Source of the DNA: JAVJSD01 sp040219575
GTDB lineage: Bacteria > Planctomycetota > Planctomycetia > Pirellulales > Pirellulaceae
Assembly (NCBI GenBank): GCA_040219575.1
Contig: JAVJSD010000076.1
Location: forward strand, 31,270-95,269
DNA: 64,000 bases
Direction of reading: 5' to 3'
Part shown: positions 39,409-48,435 of the stretch, in pieces
Layout: every line of letters begins with the position of its first letter
Position numbering within the stretch: the stretch's first letter is position 1
Notes under the pieces: generated by a model
Told to the model about the DNA's origin: nothing
The model's database searches: none
Seen by the model: the letters and a program-made list of their open reading frames with translations, nothing else
Position numbers and translations under genes: made by a program

Positions 39409-40158
39409 ATGATTCGAGTTGAAAACTTTCACAAGGCGTATGCTGAAACGATCGCCGTGCGGGGTGTGGATTTCGAGGTGCAAGCCGGGCGGATTCTGGG
39501 CATGGTCGGGCCCAACGGCGCCGGCAAGACGACCACGTTGCGGGCCATCTGCGGCGTCACTGCGTTCGCCCGCGGTGCGATCGCGGTAGCGGGCCACGAC
39601 GTCGAGCGCCAGCCGATCGCGGCCAAACAACGCATCGGCTACATCCCCGACGATCCGCAGCTGTTTCCGGACTTGACCGTCGAGCAGCACTTGGCGTTCA
39701 TCGCCAGCACCTACCAAGTGGCCGACGCGGCGGAAAAGGCGGCCGGTCTTTGCCAGCAGTTCGAACTATCGGCCAAGCGCAACACCGCCGCGCGCAACCT
39801 CTCGCGGGGCATGCGGCAGAAGCTGGCGATTTGCTGCGCGTACCTGCATGACCCCACGGCGCTGCTGTTCGACGAACCGCTGACCGGCCTCGACCCCCGC
39901 GGCATCCGCACGTTGAAGGAGACAATCCGCCAGCGGGCCGCCGACGGCGCCGCGGTGATCGTGAGCTCGCACTTGCTGGCGATGGTCGAGGACATCTGCA
40001 CGCACGTGCTGGTGTTGGCCAAAGGCCGACAGCGCTTCTGCGGGCCGCTTTCCGAACTGCGGACCACCTTCGCCGGCGAGCAGACCGACGCGTCGCTGGA
40101 GAACATCTTCTTCCACGCCACGGAGACGCCAGACGTCGAAACGGCGCCAGCCCTTTGA
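39409..40158 (+). CDS. ABC transporter ATP-binding protein
   Basis: A 249-residue nucleotide-binding subunit. The start chosen is ATG 39409, which has GGGAG 6 nt upstream and gives a standard N-terminus (MIRVENFHKAYAETIAVRGV). Walker A is GPNGAGKTT, the signature is LSRGMRQK, Walker B is LLFDEPLTGLD, and the H-loop His lies in VSSHLLAMVE. The layout fits exporters of the ABC-2/CcmA type. The presumed permease starts 447 bp downstream on the same strand. That large gap is filled by repeats, so an original tight operon may have been stretched. The substrate is unknown. Confidence 0.93.
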   Translation: MIRVENFHKAYAETIAVRGVDFEVQAGRILGMVGPNGAGKTTTLRAICGVTAFARGAIAVAGHDVERQPIAAKQRIGYIPDDPQLFPDLTVEQHLAFIASTYQVADAAEKAAGLCQQFELSAKRNTAARNLSRGMRQKLAICCAYLHDPTALLFDEPLTGLDPRGIRTLKETIRQRAADGAAVIVSSHLLAMVEDICTHVLVLAKGRQRFCGPLSELRTTFAGEQTDASLENIFFHATETPDVETAPAL

Positions 40159-40179
40159 GACCTGCGAAGGTAGTTTATT

Positions 40180-40323
40180 GAAGCCTGTAATTTCAATGTC
40201 AAGCATCCATCGCGATCGACTCGTTTAACGGCGAGCCGCAGGCGACGGCGTGCGCACGACCCCGAACTAGCTGGAAACGTTGCTGCAACGATCCGCCGTC
40301 GCCTGCGGCTCGCCGTGAAACGA
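40180..40323. repeat. C-family inverted-repeat element, copy 3, with 48-bp conserved flank
   Basis: The arms at 40221-40250 and 40289-40323 are inverted (TCGTTTAACGGCGAGCCG... and its complement). The 48 bp from 40180 to 40227 are almost identical to 63749-63796, which shows that the repeated unit extends left of the hairpin. Confidence 0.75.
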
Positions 40324-40541
40324 AACTGCTCGCTACTTCGTCGGCATCGACAATGCAGGCCTCAATAACCGCAAGCCCAGCGGGCTGCGCGGGAGCACGC
40401 GTCAGGGCGAGGAGGAACGTGACGTCATGAGAGATCGCAGCACAACGTCCCGCGCCGCGCGGCCCGCTGGGCCTGCGGCTAAAGCTAAACGAGTCTCTCG
40501 CGAGGTTGCGTCGGCATTGGAAATGGAGTCCTCAATAATGA

Positions 40542-40565
40542 ACGACGGACGTCGACGTCCGTCGT
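40542..40565. repeat. Perfect 24-bp palindrome (D family)
   Basis: Its central 22 bp are the same sequence as the palindrome at 1242-1263, here extended by one pair on each side. It lies 40 bp before the permease start. Confidence 0.8.
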
Positions 40566-40605
40566 ACACGTGCATCCACGTCGACGAGCCTGACGAGCCT
40601 GTTGC

Positions 40606-42279
40606 ATGAATTCGCCTCTACCGCATCCCGCCATTGCACGACTACTGCGCTGCCAGATGCAGGCCAGCGTGCGGCGCTTCGTCGATCGACTGGCGACGCC
40701 GCGGCGAATCGTGCTCTCGTTGGTCGCCGTGGCGCTCGCGGTGGTGTGGCTGGGCAACGCCGCGGCGAGCGTCGTTTTGCGCAGCGCGCTCGATCCCGCC
40801 ATGCTGCAGCGGTACTTGCCGTTGGGGCTGTTGACGTACGCGCTGTGGCATGTGGTGAAGGCGGCGTACCAACGGCCGGAGGCGGGCGTCGAGTGGACCG
40901 CGTCCGAACAGGAGTTGTTGTGCGCCAAACCCTTGCGGCCGCGCGACCTGGTGTTGTACCGCTTCGCGACTATTGCGTTTTCGGCCGTGTTGAAGGCGTC
41001 GCTGATGACGTTGATCATGTTTCCCGACCTGCGACTGCCACTGGCGGGCTGGGTGGGTGCGATTCTGGCGCTGCTGCTGATCGACCTGTGGCGGATGGCG
41101 GTGGAGATCACCGCCTGGGGCATGCCCGACGCGTTGTATCGCAAGCTGCGCGCGGGGGTGTTCGTCTGCCTGGCGGTGGCGGCGGGAAGCGGCGTGGTGA
41201 TCGCCCTGAATTCGACCGCGGGCGCCCAGGCGCTCGATTCTCCCGGCGGGCTGCAATTGGCGATGCTCGCGCTCGAGTCGCTGGCCCGCTTCGCCGATAC
41301 CGCGGTGGGTGAGGTGCTGCTCGCGGTTCCACACGTCTTCGCGCAGGTGATCCTGGCCCAACAGGTGGAGGCCGCCTTGTTCGCGCGGCTGGCGCTGGCG
41401 ACCGGGTCGGTCGTGCTGATGGGACTGATCGTGATTCGCCTCGACGGTTACTTTGGTGAAGTCGTGCGGCGTCGTGAACGAGCGGCCTACGGGGCCCTCT
41501 GCGACCTGTCGTCGGCCGACGCCGACGACCGATCCTCGCCGCGACTGGCGTTCGTTCCAAGATGGGGAGGCGCGGGCGTCATCGTCTGGCGGCAGTTGTT
41601 GGGCGTGCGCCGCTACGCCAGCAGCGTGCTCGTGGCCCTGGCCGTTCCCGGCGTGTTGTCGTGTCTGCCGTGGTTGGCCCATGCCGACGCCTCCACCACG
41701 CTGTGGAATGTGGCGGGCGGACTGGCGTTCTATTCGTTCCTGTTGTTGCCCTCCGCGCTGCGTTTCGACTTTCGCCGCGAGCTTGACCGCATGGTGCTGC
41801 TGAAATCGCTGCCGCTGCGGCCGACGGCCGTCGTCTTTGGGCAACTCTTCACGCCGGTGATGCTCGCGGGTGTGCTGCAAACGCTGGTGATTGTCGCCAC
41901 GGCCGTGGCGTTCTCCGTCACGCCGCGCCTGGCCGTCACCGCGATCGCCCTGCTGACGGCGGTCAATGTGTTGATCTTCGCCCTCGACAATCTCATCTAC
42001 CTGTGGTTTCCGCACCGTTTGAACCAGGAGGGCATCGTGATCTTCCTCCGCACCACGCTGACCTTCACGGCGAAGGGATTGTTGTTCGCCGCCGCGCTGG
42101 CGGTGGTGGTCGGTTGGGCGATCGCCGCCACGTGGATCGCCGGCCGACTCGGCATCGCCAACGAGTTGGTGTTTGCCCCGGGCTTGCTGACGCTGTTCCT
42201 TGGAACGTCCGTCGCGCTGCTGGCGTTGTTGATCCGCGCCTACGACCGCTTCGATCCGAGTCAGGATGTTCCCGCTTAG
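40606..42279 (+). CDS. Putative ABC exporter membrane subunit
   Basis: A 557-residue polytopic membrane protein with about a dozen hydrophobic segments in two blocks (about 30-300 and 330-545), joined by a polar region (about 285-325). It has no signal peptide. An early stretch (ASEQELLCAKPLRPRDLVLYR) and a later one (FRRELDRMVLLKSLPLRPTAVVFGQL) are duplicates of the same cytoplasmic loop motif. This is typical of putative ABC exporters in which both halves are fused. The upstream ATPase on the same strand is the obvious partner. The substrate is unknown. The gene is convergent with the VWA-domain gene, with a REP pair in between. Confidence 0.85.
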   Translation: MNSPLPHPAIARLLRCQMQASVRRFVDRLATPRRIVLSLVAVALAVVWLGNAAASVVLRSALDPAMLQRYLPLGLLTYALWHVVKAAYQRPEAGVEWTASEQELLCAKPLRPRDLVLYRFATIAFSAVLKASLMTLIMFPDLRLPLAGWVGAILALLLIDLWRMAVEITAWGMPDALYRKLRAGVFVCLAVAAGSGVVIALNSTAGAQALDSPGGLQLAMLALESLARFADTAVGEVLLAVPHVFAQVILAQQVEAALFARLALATGSVVLMGLIVIRLDGYFGEVVRRRERAAYGALCDLSSADADDRSSPRLAFVPRWGGAGVIVWRQLLGVRRYASSVLVALAVPGVLSCLPWLAHADASTTLWNVAGGLAFYSFLLLPSALRFDFRRELDRMVLLKSLPLRPTAVVFGQLFTPVMLAGVLQTLVIVATAVAFSVTPRLAVTAIALLTAVNVLIFALDNLIYLWFPHRLNQEGIVIFLRTTLTFTAKGLLFAAALAVVVGWAIAATWIAGRLGIANELVFAPGLLTLFLGTSVALLALLIRAYDRFDPSQDVPA

Positions 42280-42339
42280 ACGGTCAACGGCCGCTACGTA
42301 GCCGATGCTGCCAGCATCGAAAAAACCAAGTCTCGACAC

Positions 42340-42440
42340 ATGGGCGCCATGCTCTCAAGCCGAAGGCGAGTGAGCATGCTGGCCGGGTATCGCGAGTCGG
42401 CATGCTCACTCCGCTCCGCGGTGAGAGCATGGCACCCATG
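42340..42440. repeat. Inverted pair of REP elements (same family as RAYT flanks)
   Basis: Two REP hairpins in opposite orientation, at about 42340-42382 and 42396-42440. The first begins ATGGGCGCCATGCTCTCA; the second ends GTGAGAGCATGGCACCCAT. They match the REPs on both sides of the RAYT gene and form a BIME-like pair between the convergent ABC permease and VWA genes. Confidence 0.8.
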
Positions 42441-42484
42441 CACCCATGCGACCCGGGAGATGCTGGCAGCGTCTCCCGCGAGAT

Positions 42485-44866
42485 TCACACCAGGCTCCAG
42501 CGTTTGCGCAAGATCCATTCGCCGGTGAGCAGCAGCACGACCAGCAGGAACAGGCCCCAGGCGGCGGCCGCGCTGTCGAATAGTTCGTGCGGTTCTTTGA
42601 CCGTCAGCTCCAGCGGCGGCAGATTGGCGCGGATTTCCTCCAGCGCCGCCGGCAACTCTTCGGGAGTGACGGCCCGTCCGCGAAACTCGGCGGTCCGCTC
42701 GGCCAGACGCCGCAGTTGATCGGGGTTGGCGGCCGAGTTGGCGAGCTCCACATCGCGGTCGAAGATTTCGAACGTCGCTCGGGCGGCGCCGAGCGTGCGC
42801 TCGTTGTTGCGGCCGACGAGCTCCATGCGATAGACGCCCGGCTGCGAAGTGTCGTCGATGCGGCCGACGACGCCGTCTCCGTCGCGGCTAAGTTCGATCG
42901 TTTCGGCAGCGCCGTCGGGAAGCGTCAGCACGCCCTCGAAACGAGCGTCGGCGATCACTTCGCCGGTGGAGGTCTTGGCGCCGCCCGTGAACTCCACGCG
43001 CGTGCCAGGATCGAAGCGGCGTTGCGGCAGTTTGAGCCAGACGTCGTCCTGCACGAGATCATCGCGGCGGGCCAGCCACAACACGATCTGCCGCCAGAAG
43101 CGGCGGTGCTCGTCGGCGTGGCCCATCATCCACCAGCGCCAGGTCGAGTCGCCGGCGAAGGCCAGCACGCGGCCGGCGCCGAACTCCCCCGCCACCAGCA
43201 GCGGCGCGCCGTCGGGCGACTCGGCCAGCACCCGCGCGCTCGACTTCAAGCCGGCGAACTTGTTGGCGCCCAACAGCGGCGGCAACGACTGCCAGAGCGG
43301 GTCGTTTTCCTCGCCCGAAGCGAGCCGCGTCAGGTAGTGCGCTCCCGTGGGATTCATGCGAACCTGGCCCAAGTGCAGATCCTCGCGGATGTCGCCGCCG
43401 AAATCCTGCCTTTCGGTATCCTTGGTGGTGATGGGCAAGGCGGCCGAGAGGGGCGTCTTCCCGTACAGGCCGGGACCGAAGCTGTGGTAGCCGCCGAGCA
43501 TGATCAGGCCCTTGCCCTGCTTCTCGATCTGTTCGGCGAGCACGCGGAGCGTTTGTTCTCCGTCGCCCTCACGCCACAGCGCCGACGAATCGAGGTCGCC
43601 CAGAATGAAAACGTCGTAGTCCTCTTCGCGGAGAAACTCGGCAAGTTGCAGCGGCCACCGATCGCGGAGCCGCTTGTCGATCCACTGAAAGTCGACCTCG
43701 ACATCCTGCGACGCGTCGAGCGCCAGCCGCAGGAACTTTTGCTCGGGCCGCAGTTCTCCCTCCAGATACAGCACGCGCAGCCCGCCTTCGAAGACGGTCA
43801 GGAAGGCGCTCAGCTCGTTGTTCTTGGTCACGCGCTCCTGCGGAATCTGGGCGGCGCGAACCGTCAGCTTGTACTGGCCGGGCTCTTCGGGGGTGTAGCT
43901 GAATTTGACGTCGATCGGTTCGTCGCTATTCTTGGCCCGGATCGTTTGTGTGGCGACGACCTGACTGGCGCCGCTCTCGTCCTCGACGATCAACTCGACC
44001 GGAATGTCGTTGTTCACGTACAGCCGCACGCGGACCACCGCGCGGACGATCAACTCGTTGCGGGCGAACACCGAATACTGGTCGGGCAAATACTCCACTT
44101 CCACGTCGCGGGCCTGGGCGGCGTCGCCGACGGGGCCGAACGCCACCGTGTACAGCGGAGCGCCGCGCTGCGCGAGTTCGCGTCCCGCCTGAAACATTTC
44201 GACCCCGGGGGCGTAGGTGGTCTGCGTTCCGTCGCCGAGCAGGATGACGCCCGCCAGGCGGCTGCCGACTTCCTTGGCCACGGCGGCCTCATACAGCGAC
44301 GTGCCGATGTCGGTCTCGTCGCCCGTCGGTTGGTCGGGAAAGGCGATCTTTCCGTTCTCGACCGTTAGCGGCTCGGGCAGTGCGTCGTACGAATAGACTT
44401 TGACATCGAGATCGCGGGCCAGATCCGCCAACTGTTGTTGGGCCGCCTCGAGCGCCTCGCGCTGCGCCTGCCACCGTGATTTCGTCGCGCCCGACGTGCT
44501 GGGCAGCGTCATGCTGCGGCTCTGGTCCAACAGCACCACGAGCGAGGCCGATTGGCGGCGCGTCAATTCAGTGACGCAGGTGGGCCGCATCATGAACACC
44601 ACCACCAGCACCACCACCAGCAGCCGCAGCGCCGTCAGCACCGACCGTTGAAACGGAGACACAGCGCGGAACGTAGGACCAAGCAGCAGCAGCGCCGTCA
44701 AGAACACTGCCGCGGCGACGACCACCAGGCGGCTTTCGAAAATGGGCCGCACCTGCCACGGCGTGAGCGGCGGTCCCACGATCAACACCGCGATGGGCGC
44801 GAGCGCCGCCAGCACCAGCCACAGGTGCCAGGAGGAAAACGTGCTCGTTCGTGTTTCGCTCATCAA
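42485..44866 (-). CDS. Membrane VWA protein with glutamine-amidotransferase-like domain
   Basis: A 793-residue membrane protein. Two or three hydrophobic segments lie at the N-terminus (about 15-95) and one near the C-terminus (about 768-785). A VWA domain spans about 107-250 with the MIDAS motif DQSRS (LLDQSRSMT). Ig-like beta regions follow. A class-I glutamine-amidotransferase-like domain lies at about 365-620 (VLYLEGELRPE, FILGDLDSS, MLGGYHSFGPG) and lacks an obvious catalytic Cys. It is the last gene of a likely MoxR-DUF58-BatA-VWA transcription unit. Such clusters are thought to assemble or mature envelope proteins with metal-dependent adhesion domains; the target here is unknown. Two adjacent Met codons make the start uncertain by one residue. 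Confidence 0.88.
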   Translation of the reverse strand: MMSETRTSTFSSWHLWLVLAALAPIAVLIVGPPLTPWQVRPIFESRLVVVAAAVFLTALLLLGPTFRAVSPFQRSVLTALRLLVVVLVVVFMMRPTCVTELTRRQSASLVVLLDQSRSMTLPSTSGATKSRWQAQREALEAAQQQLADLARDLDVKVYSYDALPEPLTVENGKIAFPDQPTGDETDIGTSLYEAAVAKEVGSRLAGVILLGDGTQTTYAPGVEMFQAGRELAQRGAPLYTVAFGPVGDAAQARDVEVEYLPDQYSVFARNELIVRAVVRVRLYVNNDIPVELIVEDESGASQVVATQTIRAKNSDEPIDVKFSYTPEEPGQYKLTVRAAQIPQERVTKNNELSAFLTVFEGGLRVLYLEGELRPEQKFLRLALDASQDVEVDFQWIDKRLRDRWPLQLAEFLREEDYDVFILGDLDSSALWREGDGEQTLRVLAEQIEKQGKGLIMLGGYHSFGPGLYGKTPLSAALPITTKDTERQDFGGDIREDLHLGQVRMNPTGAHYLTRLASGEENDPLWQSLPPLLGANKFAGLKSSARVLAESPDGAPLLVAGEFGAGRVLAFAGDSTWRWWMMGHADEHRRFWRQIVLWLARRDDLVQDDVWLKLPQRRFDPGTRVEFTGGAKTSTGEVIADARFEGVLTLPDGAAETIELSRDGDGVVGRIDDTSQPGVYRMELVGRNNERTLGAARATFEIFDRDVELANSAANPDQLRRLAERTAEFRGRAVTPEELPAALEEIRANLPPLELTVKEPHELFDSAAAAWGLFLLVVLLLTGEWILRKRWSLV

Positions 44867-44895
44867 GTCAGGGCATTCTCAATCGTCAGATAGTA

Positions 44896-45022
44896 TCAAG
44901 CATCCATTACGATCGACTCGTTTAACGGCGAGCCGCAGGCGTCGGCGGATCGTTGCAGCAACGTCTCCAGCTGGTGCGGGGTCGTGCGCACGCCGACGCC
45001 TCTGCGGCTTGCCGCTAAACGA
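44896..45022. repeat. C-family inverted-repeat element, copy 4
   Basis: The left flank TCAAGCATCCATTACGATC is shared with copies 3 and 5, then the arms at 44919-44952 and 44987-45022 are inverted. It sits inside the VWA/BatA gene cluster, between the stop of the BatA gene and the start of the VWA gene. Confidence 0.75.
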
Positions 45023-45063
45023 GGTTGATTTCGGCCGCCGCTGCGCGACGTTCACTTTCCATC

Positions 45064-47439
45064 CTACTCCTCCTGCTTGCGGTAAAACCGGTTCGCGAGC
45101 AGCTGCTCCAGTCCCAGCACCAGCACCAGAAGGACGAGCAGAAAGGGATAGAACTCCCAACCCTGCCTTCCCTGCCTGGTCGAGAGGTCGATTTCTTTCA
45201 CGTCCCGGGCCAGTTCGTAGCGGTCTTTACCCAGCACCGCGTCGAGACGCTCCGCATCGGCCCGGCGCAGGTCGCTGGCCACTCGGGAAGTATTCGCCGA
45301 GAAGCCCCGCACCACCGGACCGTCGACGGTTACGCCTTTGAGTCGGTAGGCGCCGGGCGTGGTCAGTCCGCGAAAGATGATTCTTCCCTCGACCGCCGCC
45401 AATGGTTGCAGGTCGCGGCCCGGCGGCCAGAGCTGATAGCGCTGGGGATCCCGACCGAACTGGTTCGGAAGGACGGCGGTTTCGCCGACCAGGTAGTTCA
45501 GCCGCGCCTCGCCGGTTCCCACCAGGTAGTCGGTCATCTCGTTGACCAGCACGAAATACGGCCAGGCGTCGCCCAGCGTCAACTCGTTCCAGGCCGACCG
45601 ACCGGCGGGCCGCGCCGGTTCGGTGATCGGCGTGGTCATGGTCAGCACGCGTCCCGCGCCCAGCGTCGATTCCAGTATCGCGGGCTCGTTGTTGGCGTAG
45701 GTCAACACGGTCCGCGCCGACTCGCGCGGTTCAATCTGCCAGTGCAGGTAGACGGGAAACTCGTTCCAGGGCACACGCGAGGCGATCGGCCGAAACTCCG
45801 CCAGCACGGGATGCTCGAGACTCCGCGGCGACAGGTACAGGTCGCCCACCGGCGAGCGAAACTGCCGCGTCAGTCGGCCCGGCAACAGTTGCTGCGCCGC
45901 CGTGCTGTTGAACGACTCGGCGTCGCGGGCGTTGTGGCCGAGGAAGATCGCCAAGCCGCCTCCACCTTCCACATAGTCCGCCAACCGCTTCCAGGCGTCG
46001 GGCGTCATCGGTTCGGGGTCGAGCAGGCAGACGGCGCGATAGTCGTCGAGGCGCGAGTTCCCCAGATCGTTTTGTGCAATCTCGGTGCACTGATACCGTT
46101 GCACGCCGCCCAGGACGTAGGCCCGAGGCGCAATCGCTTCGACGAGATTCGTGGGAGCGACGCCGGCGGGAGAAACGACCAGCACCGGCCACGCCGACTC
46201 CACCTCGACCGTGAAGTAGCGCGTGTCGTCGAACGCCAGGCCGTCGTCGCCGCCGGTCATGCGGAGTTGTCCTTGATGCACGCCCTCCTCGGGCGCGGCG
46301 ATTCGGAAACGCACCGTCGTCGGCGCGTCGGGCTCCACTCGCAGAATCTTCTGCGCCCGACGCGTCGCCTGCGGCAACTTGAGCTGGTCGTCGACCAGCA
46401 GCGGCAAGGTGGGGTCGGGCTTCTCCAGGTAGAGGTCGACGGTGCGGTCGGCGGCGCCGCCGACGGCCTCGACGGTGGTTTCGATCTCCAAGGTCGCATT
46501 GCGGGCGAGCACCGCGCCCGAAGCCAGATCGATCTCGCCGAGCGCCGCGTTACGGGGCTTTTCGACACCGACATCGATCAAATAGATCGAAATCTCGGGA
46601 TGCTCCGCGAGCCGCCGCCGCAGCAACTCGCCCTTGCCCTCCCAGGCGGGCGAGGTCTTGTCCGTGAAGACGTAAACTTCGCGGCGCAGCTCGTCGTCGG
46701 TCAGCACGGTTCGCACCGCCTCGTCGACGACTTCGGTCAGCGGCGTCGGAACATAGGTCATTTGCAGACGATGGACCGCCTCGCGGGCCGCCGCTTCATC
46801 CTGGGAGAACACGCCCTCGGCGATGGCCGAGTCGAGAACGGCGATCTTGCTCCCGCCTGGCAGATGATCGAGCACCCAGTCGGCGATCTGTTGCGCTTGC
46901 TCGAGCCGCGTTTGGTTCTGGTGCCGGTAGCTCATGCGGGGCGACGTGTCGAACACGAGCACCGCCGCGATCGGCTCGGATTGGTCGCCGATCGGGTTCT
47001 CGGCGCCCGCGTGGTAGGTCCGCCAGCCGAACAACAGCAGGGCCAACAGCAGGACCGCCGCCAACGCGCCCAAGCCGCCGGACAGCCAGGCCGGCTTCTT
47101 CTCGAACACCGCGACCACGGCCAACAGCGTGACCAGTGCGGCGATCACGCCTCCCACGACGAGCAGCATCACGTTGCCGACCAACAGCGAAGGCACTTTG
47201 GGGCGAGCCAACGCCGCCAGCACGGCGATCACCGCCAGGCACCGCAACAGCAACAGCAGCAGATGGCGGAACTGCAGTCGGCGGCGATTCACCTCGCGCC
47301 GCTGCCGGACGAACTGCAGCGCCGGGAACACCAGTCGCTTCGGCTTCTGCCGCATGACCAAATGCAACACGATCGGCACGGCGACCAGCGCCAAACCCAA
47401 CAGCAGCGACGGCGTTACGAACCAGTTCAGCCACCACAT
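45064..47439 (-). CDS. BatA-domain VWA membrane protein
   Basis: A 791-residue membrane protein starting at ATG 47439 (an in-frame TTG 18 bp earlier is unlikely). The N-terminal BatA domain is clear: a hydrophobic segment (WLNWFVTPSLLLGLALVAVPIVLHLV as residues 3-28, given by position), then KPKRLVFPALQFVRQRREVNRRRL, and a second membrane segment. Two more hydrophobic stretches follow, then a VWA-like domain (about 160-330) with DTSPRMS in the MIDAS place; the last MIDAS Ser is shifted, so metal binding is uncertain. The C-terminal part is beta-rich with a final membrane anchor (about 768-785). It is a component of the MoxR/DUF58/VWA cluster. Confidence 0.9.
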   Translation of the reverse strand: MWWLNWFVTPSLLLGLALVAVPIVLHLVMRQKPKRLVFPALQFVRQRREVNRRRLQFRHLLLLLLRCLAVIAVLAALARPKVPSLLVGNVMLLVVGGVIAALVTLLAVVAVFEKKPAWLSGGLGALAAVLLLALLLFGWRTYHAGAENPIGDQSEPIAAVLVFDTSPRMSYRHQNQTRLEQAQQIADWVLDHLPGGSKIAVLDSAIAEGVFSQDEAAAREAVHRLQMTYVPTPLTEVVDEAVRTVLTDDELRREVYVFTDKTSPAWEGKGELLRRRLAEHPEISIYLIDVGVEKPRNAALGEIDLASGAVLARNATLEIETTVEAVGGAADRTVDLYLEKPDPTLPLLVDDQLKLPQATRRAQKILRVEPDAPTTVRFRIAAPEEGVHQGQLRMTGGDDGLAFDDTRYFTVEVESAWPVLVVSPAGVAPTNLVEAIAPRAYVLGGVQRYQCTEIAQNDLGNSRLDDYRAVCLLDPEPMTPDAWKRLADYVEGGGGLAIFLGHNARDAESFNSTAAQQLLPGRLTRQFRSPVGDLYLSPRSLEHPVLAEFRPIASRVPWNEFPVYLHWQIEPRESARTVLTYANNEPAILESTLGAGRVLTMTTPITEPARPAGRSAWNELTLGDAWPYFVLVNEMTDYLVGTGEARLNYLVGETAVLPNQFGRDPQRYQLWPPGRDLQPLAAVEGRIIFRGLTTPGAYRLKGVTVDGPVVRGFSANTSRVASDLRRADAERLDAVLGKDRYELARDVKEIDLSTRQGRQGWEFYPFLLVLLVLVLGLEQLLANRFYRKQEE

Positions 47440-47538
47440 GGGGAAGTGAAAAGGCAAAAGTGAAAAGGTAAAAGGTAAAGTAAAAGTGAGGAGAAAACGC
47501 GGTGGAACAAACCCCGTCCGTCGTACGTTGTTTGCTCC

Positions 47539-48435
47539 CTAGAATCGCGCCCGGCGGCTGGTGAGGTACTCCAGCAGCGCGCGGTCGAATTGCATGCTGG
47601 TGTCGAGCGGTACGTAGTCGATGCCGCTTTGGAAACAGTCGCTGCGGTAGCGTTCGCGGAAGGCTGCCAGTTCCGTCAGGTAATCGCGGCGGAAGTTGTT
47701 GGCGTCGACCTGCAGACGCTCCGCCGTCTCGGGCTCCTCCAGTTCGACGACGCCCGAGAAGGGGAAACTGACTTCCGCCTCGTCGAGAATGTGGAACAGG
47801 ATGACGTCGTGTCCGCCGTGCCGCAGTCGGTGCAGCGATTGAATGACGGGTTCGGGATCGACCAGCAGATCGGAGAAGATCATCACCAGGCTGCGATGCC
47901 GCAACATGGCGGCGATCTGCTGAATGCTTTTGGCGATATCGGTTTTGCCCTGCGGCCGCAACTTGGTGAGCATCGACATCAAGTTGCCGAGGTGAGTCCG
48001 CTTCGACTTCGGCGGCAGACTGGCCCGCACGCCCTGATCGAACGTGATCAAGCCGACCGGGTCCTGTTGATGGATCATCAGGTAGCCCAGCGAGGCGGCC
48101 AGGCAGATGGCGTAGTCGAACTTGCTGAGTTGCTGCCGATAGGTGTAGGCCATCGACTCGCTGAGGTCCATCACCAGGTAGCCGGTGATGTTGGTCTCGG
48201 CCTCGAACTTCTTGACGTAGTACTTGTCGGTCTTGGCGTACACCAGCCAGTCGATGTCCTTGGGATCGTCGCCGGTGGTGTACTTGCGATGCTCACTGAA
48301 CTCGACCGAGAAGCCGTGATACGGGCTGGCGTGCAGTCCCTGCATGAATCCCTTCACCACAAACTGCGCGCGCAGATCGAGCCGTTTGATCTGATTGATG
48401 ACTTCCGGCTTGAGATAACTCTCGGCGACGGTCAT
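47539..48435 (-). CDS. DUF58 domain protein
   Basis: A 298-residue cytoplasmic DUF58 protein. It shows the family core GDDPKDIDWLVYAKTDKYYVKKFEAE (residues 55-80 by position) and then a VWA-like fold with DLSESM as MIDAS. DUF58 proteins typically work with a MoxR AAA ATPase and BatA/VWA membrane proteins. The MoxR gene lies upstream on the same strand, separated by a 359-bp nest of inverted repeats. The BatA gene follows after 99 bp. The start ATG fits the usual N-terminus (YLKPEVINQIKRLDLRAQFVV). Length is normal for the family. Confidence 0.94.
   Translation of the reverse strand: MTVAESYLKPEVINQIKRLDLRAQFVVKGFMQGLHASPYHGFSVEFSEHRKYTTGDDPKDIDWLVYAKTDKYYVKKFEAETNITGYLVMDLSESMAYTYRQQLSKFDYAICLAASLGYLMIHQQDPVGLITFDQGVRASLPPKSKRTHLGNLMSMLTKLRPQGKTDIAKSIQQIAAMLRHRSLVMIFSDLLVDPEPVIQSLHRLRHGGHDVILFHILDEAEVSFPFSGVVELEEPETAERLQVDANNFRRDYLTELAAFRERYRSDCFQSGIDYVPLDTSMQFDRALLEYLTSRRARF

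Larger units (their letters stand above)
40159..40605. other. 447-bp repeat-filled gap inside the ABC transporter locus
   Basis: Between the ATPase and permease genes lie a C-family element with its left flank (40180-40323), an inverted pair with arms at 40376-40393 and 40455-40471 (16 of 17 positions pair), and a perfect 24-bp palindrome at 40542-40565. A short frame (40427-40609) has GGAGG upstream and overlaps the permease start as ATGA. It runs through the repeats, so I do not call it a gene. Confidence 0.65.
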
